Positions 28,781 through 37,184 of a DNA stretch of 64,000 nt are shown piece after piece. The stretch is from contig NZ_JAIQZN010000002.1 of the NCBI RefSeq assembly GCF_023333585.1, positions 62,001-126,000 of the forward strand, written 5' to 3'. Position 1 is the stretch's first letter. Each line of letters starts with the position of its first letter. The notes beneath the pieces were generated by a model. That model was not told the origin of the DNA. It made no database searches and saw nothing but the letters and a program-made list of their open reading frames with translations. The position numbers and the translations under genes are program-made. This DNA is from Argonema antarcticum A004/B2 (GTDB lineage Bacteria > Cyanobacteriota > Cyanobacteriia > Cyanobacteriales > Aerosakkonemataceae).

Positions 28781-29513
28781 TAAGATGTGTATGAGCAGTT
28801 GATTGAGAGTTGGATTGGGCGGTGCATTACAGCATTATCCAGTTGCTTGATGGGGCCTTTGCGGTACATGAACGGCAATGCCGTCTCAAGAACGAGAAAC
28901 CACCATAAAGCTTTTTGTGCTTGTATTTGCCATTCTACTCAGTATGATTCGGTTTCGGCCTGATTGTTAATCTTATTTGTGACGTACTCCCGACACCAAC
29001 CGAAGCGGTATGGTGTGGGCTGACCAAGAGTCCGGCAAAGGATATCAAGGACTTCCTTCGAGGTACTCCAATGTTTCCCTCTACGGCATTTTATAGTGAG
29101 GAACACGACCAGCCCCACTTGTTTGATGAAAAAGTTTTTTTTTCTAGACCTAGATTGTTATTCTGCGATGCTAGATAGAAAAATTTTACCATGATTATTG
29201 CAATGAGCGATCGTCTCGTCGCCATAACGCTTCGTTTGGTGTGGGGATTCCCACCTGTCTAGCTAACTTATCGGCTCGCGTGGGTGGGTCAGAGGGGCTA
29301 GGGAGAAGGGAAAAGGGAAGATTTTAGATTTCAAATTTGAAATCTGCAATTCTTCAATCTTACTCCCCCGCTCCTCCATTCTCCCCTGATGTCAACATTA
29401 TGCCAATTATATGCGTGAGTGCTTAATTCATCCCAATGACCAATAACCAATGAGGAAAGCTAAAATTAAAGTCTAGGCAATATTTTGTAAATTTTTTTGA
29501 AGCAGAGGTCAAC
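28781..29513. other. 733-base intergenic region upstream of infC with structured segments
   Basis: Divergent spacer between infC and the hydrolase gene. On the minus strand it would be the infC leader. Two hairpins stand out: ACACCA...TGGTGT enclosing ACCG/CGGT at about 28990-29015, and ACGGCA/TGCCGT at about 28871-28883. On the plus strand a run of nine T's at about 29137-29145 follows a GC-richer block. At 29321-29352 there is a TTTCAAATTTGAAA palindrome in an AGATTT-type repeat. No known riboswitch or RNA was recognised. Confidence 0.45.
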
Positions 29514-30473
29514 GTGACAACTTCCCTGCACTGGGAACAACGGGTTGGAAGTCAACGGGACTGGGTTTGGCGGGGCTGGCAAACGCGATATACATATATG
29601 CTGCCTACCCAGTCTGCCAAGAGTGGGACGACCTTAATCCTACTGCATGGATTCGGGACTTCTATTGGCCACTGGCGACACAATTTGACGGTGCTGAGTC
29701 AGTCTCACCCAGTTTACGCCCTGGATATGCTGGGGTTCGGCGCTTCCGAGAAAGCACTGGCGAAATATAATGTATCACTTTGGGTAGAGCAGGTCTACGA
29801 CTTCTGGCGGACTTTTATCGGGCAGCCGGTTGTGTTGGTTGGCAATTCTATCGGTTCTCTGGTGTCTCTGGCAGCGGCGGCAGCCCATCCTGAAATGGTA
29901 AAGGGTATTGTGATGATGAGTCTGCCCGATCCATCGGTGGAAGAGGAAATGATTCCCTCACCATTGCGTCCGCTCGTTGCTGGGATTAAAAGCATAGTTG
30001 CTTCGCCGTGGGTACTCAAAACCCTTTTCTATTGGGTTAGAGGTCAAGGTCGAGTTCGCAGCTGGGCAGCTCTAGCTTATGCCAATCCCGAAGCTATTAC
30101 TGACGAACTTGTCGATATCTTGGTTGGCCCTGCACAAGACCGGGGTTCCGCCCAAGCCTTCGCCGCCATCCTGAAAGCGATGACCAGTTCAAAGTTCGGC
30201 CCCAGTGTCAAGTCATTGTTGCCAAACTTAAAGATTCCTATGCTTTTGATCTGGGGTGGACAAGACCGGATGGTGCCGAGCAGTTTGGCCCGTCAGTTCA
30301 AACAGTACAACCTCAATTTAGAAGTGATTGAGTTAGACAATGCCGGTCACTGTCCCCACGATGAATGCCCTGAACAGGTTAATCAAATGATTTTGGACTG
30401 GGTAGAAGGCCGGTGTGGAAACGCCAGTCAGCTCGATTCGACACCGATGCCTTCTACAGTCAAAAGATCTTAA
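29514..30473 (+). CDS. Alpha/beta hydrolase
   Basis: Serine hydrolase fold protein of 319 residues. The oxyanion region is ILLHGFGTSIGHW, the nucleophile elbow GNSIGS near residue 111, the acid likely Asp in IWGGQDRMVPSS, and the catalytic His in NAGHCPHDECPEQV near residue 281. The sequence belongs to the cyanobacterial/plastid group of hydrolases of unsettled substrate, perhaps an esterase acting on pigment or lipid. The start is GTG with AGAGG nine bases upstream. It stands alone, convergent with the BON gene. Confidence 0.87.
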   Translation: MTTSLHWEQRVGSQRDWVWRGWQTRYTYMLPTQSAKSGTTLILLHGFGTSIGHWRHNLTVLSQSHPVYALDMLGFGASEKALAKYNVSLWVEQVYDFWRTFIGQPVVLVGNSIGSLVSLAAAAAHPEMVKGIVMMSLPDPSVEEEMIPSPLRPLVAGIKSIVASPWVLKTLFYWVRGQGRVRSWAALAYANPEAITDELVDILVGPAQDRGSAQAFAAILKAMTSSKFGPSVKSLLPNLKIPMLLIWGGQDRMVPSSLARQFKQYNLNLEVIELDNAGHCPHDECPEQVNQMILDWVEGRCGNASQLDSTPMPSTVKRS

Positions 30474-30497
30474 CTCCCACGATGTCGGGGAAAATAC

Positions 30498-30839
30498 TTA
30501 GCCAATCTGAACCTGGTCAGTATCTACATTTGTTGCGCCGTTAACGTTGCTGGCGACGGAAACGATCTTGTTGAGAATGTCCTGATTGGGAACTTCTCCC
30601 TTTAAAACTACAGTACCGCCAGTCTGAGCTACCCAAAGACGATCGATATCAGCTAGTTCTGAGTCTTGGTCAAAAGCGAGGGCGACGCGCTTGGCTAAAC
30701 CACTTTGGTCGTACTCACCGTTCAATCCTACTCGCTCTGGGGCAATTTCCCCACCATCGGGGGCAGACTCAACTGGTGCGGGATTTGTTTGAGCATCAGC
30801 GGGTTTTTCCATTCCAAATAGGCGCTGTAAGAAACCCAT
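30498..30839 (-). CDS. BON domain protein
   Basis: Small protein of about 113 residues with one BON domain: LAKRVALAFDQDSEL, VAQTGGTVVLKGEVPNQDILNKI and SVASNVNGATNVDTDQVQI. BON domains bind phospholipid or act as small scaffolds. The N-terminal 45 residues are Pro/Ala/Glu-rich and look disordered. The Met at 30839 (MGFLQRLFG) was preferred over the ORF start at 30869. No signal peptide is seen. The function is unknown beyond the domain. Confidence 0.8.
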   Translation of the reverse strand: MGFLQRLFGMEKPADAQTNPAPVESAPDGGEIAPERVGLNGEYDQSGLAKRVALAFDQDSELADIDRLWVAQTGGTVVLKGEVPNQDILNKIVSVASNVNGATNVDTDQVQIG

Positions 30840-31152
30840 TGGCGTTTTTACTCCAATAAAAAAGGACACAAGTAATAATTAAACGATTTTGTGAGATTTA
30901 GCGTATCTATCGTCAAAAAGATTTTATATTCTGCCGATACTAAGTCTTTGGATAGAGAAACGAGGGTTCTGGTTTTGTCAATGTCGCCTGACAATTCTTA
31001 ATCGCGCCTATCCCATACGATGACGGGGTGGAATAGGCGCAGCGAATGAGAGTCGCAGTGAAATTGATGTGTGGTAATATGATTAGACTAAATCCTTGCT
31101 GCTTTTGAACGGCATGGAGTTCGCGATCGCGCCTCACCGTCTTTTGGCGAAG

Positions 31153-31674
31153 ATGAAACATACCATTTCGGTTTTAGTTGAAGATGAAGCCGGTGTCTTG
31201 AGCCGGATTGCTGGTCTGTTTGCCCGCCGAGGCTTTAATATTGAAAGTCTGGCAGTTGGCCCAGCAGAGCAGATGGGAATCTCTCGGATTACGATGGTCG
31301 TTCCTGGCGATGACCGGGTAATCGAGCAACTTACTAAACAACTTTACAAGCTGATTAACGTCCTCAAGGTGCAGGACATCACCGAAACCCCTTGTGTAGA
31401 GCGAGAGTTGATGCTGCTAAAAGTGAACGCCAGTAGCACCAACCGTTCAGAAATTATTGAACTGGCTCAGATTTTTAGGGCGCGGGTGGTGGATGTGGCT
31501 GAGGAGTCTCTCACCTTGGAAGTAGTAGGAGATCCTGGTAAGATGGTGGCGATCGTCCAAGTGCTGCAAAAATTTGGCCTTCGCGAAATTGCTCGCACTG
31601 GAAAAATTGCCCTCACTCGCGAGTCAGGTGTCAATACTGAGTTTCTCAAGTCTTTGGAAGCAAAGATTTCCTGA
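31153..31674 (+). CDS. ilvH: Acetolactate synthase regulatory (small) subunit
   Basis: Small subunit that activates acetohydroxyacid synthase and confers valine feedback in branched-chain amino-acid synthesis. Residues 1-75 are an ACT domain ([33 protein letters not shown]), and the C-terminal half is the AHAS small-subunit domain ending [15 protein letters not shown]. At 173 residues the length is normal. ATG 31153 places the start directly before the ACT domain; upstream in-frame TTG and ATG codons (31096, 31114) would add residues not found in the family. No catalytic subunit gene is nearby, as is usual in cyanobacteria. Confidence 0.95.
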   Translation: MKHTISVLVEDEAGVLSRIAGLFARRGFNIESLAVGPAEQMGISRITMVVPGDDRVIEQLTKQLYKLINVLKVQDITETPCVERELMLLKVNASSTNRSEIIELAQIFRARVVDVAEESLTLEVVGDPGKMVAIVQVLQKFGLREIARTGKIALTRESGVNTEFLKSLEAKIS

Positions 31675-31737
31675 TTGGGTTACTTGCAAAAATACTAATC
31701 TCTGATTTTTTACCGCAGATGAAAGCGGATAAACAAA

Positions 31738-31800
31738 GTCAAAAGTCAAAAGTCAAAAGTCAAAAGTCAAAAGTCAAAAGTCAAAAGTCAAAAGTCAAAT
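31738..31800 (+). repeat. Heptanucleotide tandem repeat, nine copies of GTCAAAA
   Basis: GTC recurs exactly every seven bases from 31738 to 31794, giving nine nearly perfect units. About 80 bases further on, the reverse complement TTTTGACTTTTGACTTTTGA occurs at 31881-31900, so the two arrays could pair. This matches the short tandemly repeated repetitive sequences known from filamentous cyanobacteria. Confidence 0.95.
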
Positions 31801-31923
31801 GCTTGCTGTGAATTGGTTCTGGTGTTTTAGGATGTCCTTCTTCCTTGACTACTGCTATAAATGCCTGACACTCAAAGTATTTTTGACTTTTGACTTTTGA
31901 ATGAGTGACTTCCGCGTAGCGGT

Positions 31924-32925
31924 CTAGTCGATCAGGAGGGAGATTTTACCTGGGATCGAGCCTGTTTCCAGTAAGCGGTGGGCGTCGGCTGCTGCTTCTA
32001 AGGGAAAGGTTTTGCCGAGGTGAATTTTAAGGTTACCTCGATCGATCAAACGCGAACATTCTTCTAGAATCTTGCCTTGATGTGTTTGTGCTTCAACGAG
32101 CCCTTGCAACATCGGCGTCAGCATCAGTTCCAGGCTAATTCTGAGATTTCGCAATCTAGCTGTCTTAAAATTACCCAGGGCTGGATCTGGGTCTAAAATT
32201 GTGATGAGATCGCCGTAAACCTGTACGGTTGGAACAGTTTTGTAAAAAGTTTCGCCGCCTACTGTGTCTAAGGCGAGGTCTACTCCTTCTCCTTGAGTCC
32301 AGTCTAATGTGGCTTCGACAAAATCGGTTTGCTTGTAGAGAATTACTTTATCTGCACCGAGCTTGCGAACGAATTCGGCTTTTGACTCGGAACCAACAGT
32401 AGTGCAAATTTGGGCACCTTGCAGTTTGGCCAATTGTATCGCCACATGACCGACGCCACCAGCACCGGCGTGGATTAAAACTTTTCGTCCAGCTTCCAAA
32501 CCGCCGCGATCGTATAATGCTTCCCAAGCTGTAATTAAAACTAGGGGGGCTGCTGCTGCTTCGGCAAAAGAGAGGGAAGCGGGTTTAGGGGCGACATACC
32601 GCTCTTCTACAACAGTATACTCAGCATAGTTGCCGTAGCGATCGCCCAATCCACCATAGCAAAAATATACTTCGTCGCCGACACGAAAGCGTTTGACCGC
32701 AGCACCGACTGCTTCGACGACACCAGCACCATCGCATCCTAAGATAGCGGGCATTTTATCTGGGTAGAAAGTGCCCCGCTGCCGCAGTTTGATGTCAATA
32801 GGGTTGACGCCTGCTGCCCGCAATCGTACCAAAAGTTCCGTGTCTCCCGGAACGGCTGGGTTTTCGATTTGTTGCACTTGCAGGACTTCGGGATCTCCGG
32901 CTGCTGTCATTAAGACTGCTTTCAC
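31924..32925 (-). CDS. Zinc-independent MDR-family NADPH:quinone oxidoreductase
   Basis: Medium-chain dehydrogenase/reductase of the quinone oxidoreductase (QOR) group, expected to reduce quinones or enones with NADPH. The catalytic domain starts KAVLMTAAGDPEVLQV and includes GVNPIDIKLRQRG and GCDGAGVVEAVG. The cofactor domain carries VLIHAGAGGVGHVAIQLAK (AxxGxxG). Cys ligands for structural and catalytic zinc are absent, as in QORs. Start is GTG at 32925 with a strong GGAGG-like site seven bases upstream. It is monocistronic. Confidence 0.9.
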   Translation of the reverse strand: MKAVLMTAAGDPEVLQVQQIENPAVPGDTELLVRLRAAGVNPIDIKLRQRGTFYPDKMPAILGCDGAGVVEAVGAAVKRFRVGDEVYFCYGGLGDRYGNYAEYTVVEERYVAPKPASLSFAEAAAAPLVLITAWEALYDRGGLEAGRKVLIHAGAGGVGHVAIQLAKLQGAQICTTVGSESKAEFVRKLGADKVILYKQTDFVEATLDWTQGEGVDLALDTVGGETFYKTVPTVQVYGDLITILDPDPALGNFKTARLRNLRISLELMLTPMLQGLVEAQTHQGKILEECSRLIDRGNLKIHLGKTFPLEAAADAHRLLETGSIPGKISLLID

Positions 32926-33380
32926 GATATCCTCCTCACAGTTAAAGCTAGAGCCTTGTATTTGAAACTCTATCGCAAGTAGGTCTCATGAGTAAAATTG
33001 CACCAGTGAAATCTCCCAACTGGTGATTGCTCACAAAGATAGACTAGTGCAAGTGGTCAGTTGTCAGTTGTCAGTGGTAAAAATCAAGATTTCCAGCGCA
33101 ATCATGGGCAATTTTTAGTGGTGAGTTATTTCCGCCATCCTGCACTAGCGCGATTCGGTTTTAACTACTTCAACCACTATGGGACAGAAAATGGATGTCA
33201 AATTGTAGCGGCTAACCAGCAGAGTTTATCGCCAGAGCAAGAAATGGTTGAAAATTCGTTAACAATTGTTCACTGTTCCAGTTCCCAGTAGTATGGATTT
33301 GACAGTTGTTCTGATTTGCTTGAATCTTGATGATTTTTCAGGAGTAAGTATCTACTCCCCTTAGTTGTTACTTTGGCGTG
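32926..33380. other. 455-base spacer, no gene supported
   Basis: Contains GTTGTCAGTTGTCAGTGG-type repeats (33056-33077) and TTCACTGTTCCAGTTCCCAG, phrases typical of cyanobacterial intergenic repeats. The plus-strand frame 33061-33291 starts inside such a repeat and has no family features, so it is not annotated. Confidence 0.4.
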
Positions 33381-33587
33381 TTACTGCATCAAAATGACGA
33401 TAAAAGCAACGCTGATGACGATCAGCAGGAAGGGAGTCCAATCGTCATCGTAATGATCTTTCTGGTCAAGATGGCGCTCAAAACCGCATTTCAGGCAGAC
33501 ATATCGGCGGGGGTTGCAGGGGTCGTTGACAAATGGACATTGAGCTTGATTGCACTCTTGAGTGCAGTTTTTATCTTTCGCGATCAT
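33381..33587 (-). CDS. Small Cys-rich single-pass membrane protein
   Basis: Predicted 68-residue protein with eight cysteines in the first half (CTQECNQAQCPF, DPCNP, VCLKCGFERH) and a C-terminal hydrophobic helix (FLLIVISVAFIVILM). The CxxC-type pairs suggest a zinc ribbon or redox centre held at the membrane. ATG at 33587 is supported by an AGGGGG ribosome site six bases upstream; a TTG one codon earlier is less likely. I do not recognise the family. It is on the opposite strand to the exporter operon, 180 bases away. Confidence 0.6.
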   Translation of the reverse strand: MIAKDKNCTQECNQAQCPFVNDPCNPRRYVCLKCGFERHLDQKDHYDDDWTPFLLIVISVAFIVILMQ

Positions 33588-33767
33588 CAAAACCCCCTAT
33601 TCAGAGCAACTACCAGTTGTTAAATGCAACGAATACGATCGCAGATCGGGAAAGTTGCTTAAAATTGCAGATAATTTTAAGGGGGTAAAAAAATCATCGC
33701 AGTTTGAACCGTGCGCCAAATGTCACGGTCTAAAAATAATAGTGTTTGACTGAGGACGAATGAGAGA

Positions 33768-35606
33768 ATGGGAAGGCTTCAATCTAGGCTTGTGCCACCT
33801 GTGAGGTTAGATGATAATTCCGTAGGCAAAGACGGAGTTGAACTTAAAAAAGATCCCCCTAAGTTCAAACTCAAGCTGCCGAAATGGTTACTAGGGCTTC
33901 TGGTTCTTGGTTTGCTAGCTGGTGGAGGCTATCTTGCATATACTCAGGTGACAACAGCTCAGCGCCAGGAAGCGAGACGCCGAATTCAAACGGTAAATGT
34001 AGAACGTGCCAATTTGCCTATCTCGATTTCTGCCAATGGTACGGTGCAACCAGAGCGATCGGTCAATGTCAGTCCGAAGAACTCTGGGGTACTAAAAGAA
34101 TTGTTGGTCAAAGAGGGCGATCGCGTCAATACAGGCCAAATTCTCGCCTACATGGATAACTCCAATTCCCAGGGGCAACTGACTCAAGCAAAGGCACAAC
34201 TAGCATCGGCGCAGGCAAATCTTGACAAACTGCTAGCAGGCAATCGTCCCCAGGAAATCGCCCAGGCACAAGCACAACTAGCATCGGCACAAGCAAATCT
34301 TAACAAACTGCTAACAGGCAATCGTCCTCAAGAAATCGCCCAAGCGCAAGCACAATTAGTATCCGCACAAGCAAATCTTAACAAACTGCTCACAGGCAAT
34401 CGCCCTCAAGAAATCGCCCAGGCACAAGCACAATTAGTATCCGCACAAGCGAATCTTAACAAACTATTAGCAGGCAATCGCCCCCAGGAAATCGCCCAAG
34501 CGCAAGCACAATTAGTATCCGCACAAGCGAATTTGCGACAGACGGAACTCATCTTCAATCAGAATCAGCAGCTTTATAGGGCGGGTGCAATCTCTCGGCG
34601 CGAAGTAGACAGCTCGCGCACATCCTACGATACTGCCAAAGCACAAGTCGAACAGGCAAAGCAGGCGCTAAACTTGCAGCAGTCAGGCACCCGTCCAGAA
34701 GAAATTGCACAGGCACGCGCTCAAGTCGAACAAGCAAAACAGGCGCTAAACTTGCAGCAGTCAGGCACCCGTCCAGAAGAGATTACACAGGCACGCGCTC
34801 AAGTCGAACAAGCAAAACAGGCATTGGAATTACAGCGCTTAGGTGCCCGTCCCGAAGAGATAGCACAGGCACGCGCTCAAGTGATGACTGCTGAGGGGGC
34901 AATGCAAACTGTCCAGGCGCAGCTTAACGATACTGTGATTCGCGCTCCTTTTAGCGGCATTGTAACCCGCAAATTTGCCGATCCCGGTTCCTTCGTCACG
35001 CCGACTACATCTGGCAGTTCGGTTTCCTCCGCTACTTCATCTTCTATTCTGGCGCTAGCCTCGACTAACCAAATTGTTGCCAAAGTTGCTGAAACGAGTA
35101 TCCCAAAAATCAAAGTCGGATTGAGCGTTACGATCGAAGCTGATGCCTATCCAGGTCAGTCCTTTCAGGGAAAGGTCGTGCAAGTTGCAACCCAGTCCAC
35201 TGTAGAGCAGAACGTGACCAATTTTGAGGTCAAGATGTCTCTGGACGATCCCAAAAATCTCTTGCAGGTGGGTATGAACGTGAACGTGACGTTTAATGTG
35301 GGTACTCTGGAAAATGCGCTGGTTGTTCCAACTATAGCGATCGTGCGCCAAGAACAGGGAACGGGCGTCTATTTGGTAGGTCAAGGAGAGAATCGCAGAC
35401 CCAGATTTACACCGATTACGACAGGTATAACGGTGGACGGAAAGACGGTCGTTGTTTCTGGGGTAGAAGAAGGGGACAAAGTTACGATTAGTTTTCCGAC
35501 AGGAGAACGCCCAGCTTCTAGAACGCCCTCGTTAATCCCAGGTATGGGGCCTCAAGGGCCTGGCGGCGGCGGTGGCGGTGGCGGCAGAAGAAGAGGAGGG
35601 GGATGA
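33768..35606 (+). CDS. Membrane fusion protein of a MacA/HlyD-type exporter, with expanded coiled-coil arms
   Basis: Periplasmic adaptor that would link the inner-membrane ABC permease to an outer-membrane channel. After a short cytoplasmic N-terminus there is one membrane helix (residues about 38-60), a lipoyl half-domain (LPISISANGTVQPERSVNVSPK), a long coiled-coil hairpin, the second half-motif (VIRAPFSGIVTRKFADPGSFV) and beta-barrel domains. The hairpin is unusual: four tandem 26-residue units on the descending arm and three on the ascending arm. At 612 residues it is well above the usual 400-500. The C-terminus is a Gly-rich tail (GGGGGGGRRRGGG). Its stop overlaps the permease start. Confidence 0.92.
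   Translation: MGRLQSRLVPPVRLDDNSVGKDGVELKKDPPKFKLKLPKWLLGLLVLGLLAGGGYLAYTQVTTAQRQEARRRIQTVNVERANLPISISANGTVQPERSVNVSPKNSGVLKELLVKEGDRVNTGQILAYMDNSNSQGQLTQAKAQLASAQANLDKLLAGNRPQEIAQAQAQLASAQANLNKLLTGNRPQEIAQAQAQLVSAQANLNKLLTGNRPQEIAQAQAQLVSAQANLNKLLAGNRPQEIAQAQAQLVSAQANLRQTELIFNQNQQLYRAGAISRREVDSSRTSYDTAKAQVEQAKQALNLQQSGTRPEEIAQARAQVEQAKQALNLQQSGTRPEEITQARAQVEQAKQALELQRLGARPEEIAQARAQVMTAEGAMQTVQAQLNDTVIRAPFSGIVTRKFADPGSFVTPTTSGSSVSSATSSSILALASTNQIVAKVAETSIPKIKVGLSVTIEADAYPGQSFQGKVVQVATQSTVEQNVTNFEVKMSLDDPKNLLQVGMNVNVTFNVGTLENALVVPTIAIVRQEQGTGVYLVGQGENRRPRFTPITTGITVDGKTVVVSGVEEGDKVTISFPTGERPASRTPSLIPGMGPQGPGGGGGGGGRRRGGG
34194..34505 (+). repeat. Four 78-bp tandem repeats inside the adaptor gene (first arm)
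   Basis: Units begin at 34194, 34272, 34350 and 34428, with the start of a fifth at 34506. Each encodes 26 residues containing AQLxSAQANL and GNRPQEIAQAQ. DNA identity between units is high, implying recent in-frame duplication. Confidence 0.92.
34641..34874 (+). repeat. Three 78-bp tandem repeats inside the adaptor gene (second arm)
   Basis: Units begin at 34641, 34719 and 34797, each encoding AQVEQAKQALxLQ and GxRPEEIxQAR. The period equals that of the first arm, but there are three units rather than four. Confidence 0.92.
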
Positions 35607-36919
35607 TGAAGATAGAGGAACAGAGGAGCAGAGGGGCCCAGGAGCAGAGGGGCAGAGGGAAATCGACTCAAATTCGTCCCAGGAAGGTTTCCCTGCTGGA
35701 AGTGCTGACAATGGCGGTGGAAGCGCTATGGAGCAATCGCTTACGCACGAGCTTGACAATGCTGGGGGTGATCATCGGTATTGCTTCGGTGATTGCGGTG
35801 ACATCGGTTGGACAGGGAGTGCAAAAGGCAACAGAACAACAGATTCAGGCATTGGGAACGAATGTGATGCTGGTACTGACAGGGGCAGCGCGTACAGGCG
35901 GTATCAGTCAAGGATTTGGTTCGGCAAGTACGCTGACTTGGGAAGATGCCCAAGCGATCGCAAAACAAGTGCCTGCGGCCCAAGCGGTGACTGCTTATTT
36001 GCAGAGAAATGTACAGGTTGTATATGGCGATCGCAATGTCTCTACCACTATTCTAGGAGTTGACTTGAGCTATCCCGATGTGAAGGAAATACAGCCGCAG
36101 TCAGGGCAGTTTTTCACCCAGGATGATATGGATAATGCAGAACCTGTTGTTGTTTTGGGTAGCAAAGTAAAAAGCGATTTGTTTGCTTCGGGAGAGCCTG
36201 CGGTTGGTGTCAGTATTCGGATTCAGAGCGGACGCTATAGGGTGGTTGGGGTGATGGAGTCTAAAGGCTCGGTTGGAGGACAGGATCAGGACGATCGCGT
36301 CTACATTCCTCTGACGAATATGTCTTCTCGAATTGTCGGGAATAACGCTCTTAATGGTACGGCAATTAGCGGATTTTGGTTGAAATCACAAGACCAGGCG
36401 CAACTGGAAGCGGCACAGTTTCAGGTGACGAACTTGTTGCGAATTCGCCACAATATTTACCCGCCTGCGCCGGATGATTTTCGGATCAGCAATCAGATTG
36501 ATATTATTAATACTTTCAGCAATGTGGTGGGATTGTTTACTGTTTTGATAAGTGCGATCGCCGGAATTTCTCTAGTTGTTGGAGGTATTGGGATTGCTAA
36601 TATTATGTTGGTTTCTGTTGTAGAACGAACCCGCGAAATCGGTATCCGCAAAGCCCTTGGAGCTACCAATAGCGCTGTTTTGAGTCAATTTCTGGCGGAA
36701 GCGATTTTGGTGTCTCTGCTGGGGGGTGCGATCGGTGTTGCGATCGGTGTTGGTCTTGCTTTTTCTGCCTCTAAGGCGTTTAGTTTTCCCTTTGTCGTCT
36801 CCCTCTGGTCGGTGTTCGCCGGAATTGGCCTCGCTTTGGGTGTGGGGCTGGTTGCAGGGGTTATTCCGGCTCGGAATGCGGCACAGCTCGATCCGATCGC
36901 GGCGTTACGGAGTGATTAG
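35603..36919 (+). CDS. MacB-type ABC transporter permease
   Basis: Permease with the FtsX/MacB fold. The first helix lies at about residues 45-70 (SLTMLGVIIGIASVIAVTSVG), followed by the MacB periplasmic core domain of about 220 residues. Three C-terminal helices follow, with VVERTREIGIRKALGATN, the coupling segment that contacts the ATPase. No nucleotide-binding domain is fused; that is the gene at 37185. ATG overlaps the adaptor stop (ATGA). The first about 25 residues (EEQRSRGAQEQRGRGK) are encoded by a GAGGAGCAGAGG low-complexity repeat, so the conserved protein starts near residue 30. Confidence 0.93.
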   Translation: MMKIEEQRSRGAQEQRGRGKSTQIRPRKVSLLEVLTMAVEALWSNRLRTSLTMLGVIIGIASVIAVTSVGQGVQKATEQQIQALGTNVMLVLTGAARTGGISQGFGSASTLTWEDAQAIAKQVPAAQAVTAYLQRNVQVVYGDRNVSTTILGVDLSYPDVKEIQPQSGQFFTQDDMDNAEPVVVLGSKVKSDLFASGEPAVGVSIRIQSGRYRVVGVMESKGSVGGQDQDDRVYIPLTNMSSRIVGNNALNGTAISGFWLKSQDQAQLEAAQFQVTNLLRIRHNIYPPAPDDFRISNQIDIINTFSNVVGLFTVLISAIAGISLVVGGIGIANIMLVSVVERTREIGIRKALGATNSAVLSQFLAEAILVSLLGGAIGVAIGVGLAFSASKAFSFPFVVSLWSVFAGIGLALGVGLVAGVIPARNAAQLDPIAALRSD

Positions 36920-37060
36920 GCTTAAATAAACTGAACTCCCAGAAACCGGGTTTCTCCCAGAAGTTTGAGGGGAACATGGCTTTTTTTTCCCTCGTTGGTT
37001 AAATTTTTACCGCAGATGAAGACAGATGAACGCAGATGAACGCAGATAAGAATAAGAACA
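36920..37060. repeat. ACAGATGAA-type dispersed repeat in the exporter operon
   Basis: The segment 37008-37050 consists of overlapping copies of CAGATGAA/CGCAGATGAAC preceded by AAATTTTTACCGCAGATGAAGA. Near-identical phrases occur at 31711-31735, 42296-42350 and 49746-49795. It precedes the MITE-like element. Confidence 0.7.
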
Positions 37061-37177
37061 GGCTCTTTCGGAGTTGCTATGCTTTTGTTTACTTAAGAAC
37101 ATTTTTATTTCTTTTCTCCTCTGCTCCTCTGCCCCTCTGCTCCTCTGCTCAAATAGTATAGTAAGTACGGAAGATCC
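37061..37177 (+). mobile_element. MITE-like element, family A, copy 1
   Basis: The element starts GGCTCTTTCGGAGTTGCTAT and ends CATAGT-type sequence (here TATAGTAAGTACGGAAGATCC). The two ends are imperfect inverted repeats of about 26 bp. The interior holds AAGAACATTTTTATTTC and a polypyrimidine tract of CTCCTCTGC units. Other copies are at 57085-57172 and 60663-60920. It encodes no transposase. It lies between the permease and ATPase genes and ends seven bases before the ATPase start codon. Confidence 0.75.
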
Positions 37178-37184
37178 AAAAATT

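Noticed and set aside
28960-29150. 6S RNA, SRP RNA or tmRNA in the infC upstream region
   Set aside because: None of the hallmark sequences or pairing patterns of these RNAs is visible; kept only as an unexplained structured region.
31738-31800. CRISPR array
   Set aside because: The unit is only seven bases with no spacers; it is a simple tandem repeat.
33061-33291. Plus-strand open frame of 76 codons
   Set aside because: It starts inside a GTTGTCAGTTGTCAGTGG repeat and shows no recognisable motif; more likely intergenic repeat DNA.
34194-34874. CRISPR-like regular repeats
   Set aside because: The 78-bp units are contiguous, in frame and encode coiled-coil repeats of the adaptor; there are no spacers.
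37074-37184. N-terminal extension of the exporter ATPase
   Set aside because: The extra 37 codons translate repeat A; the conserved ATPase begins at the ATG at 37185.
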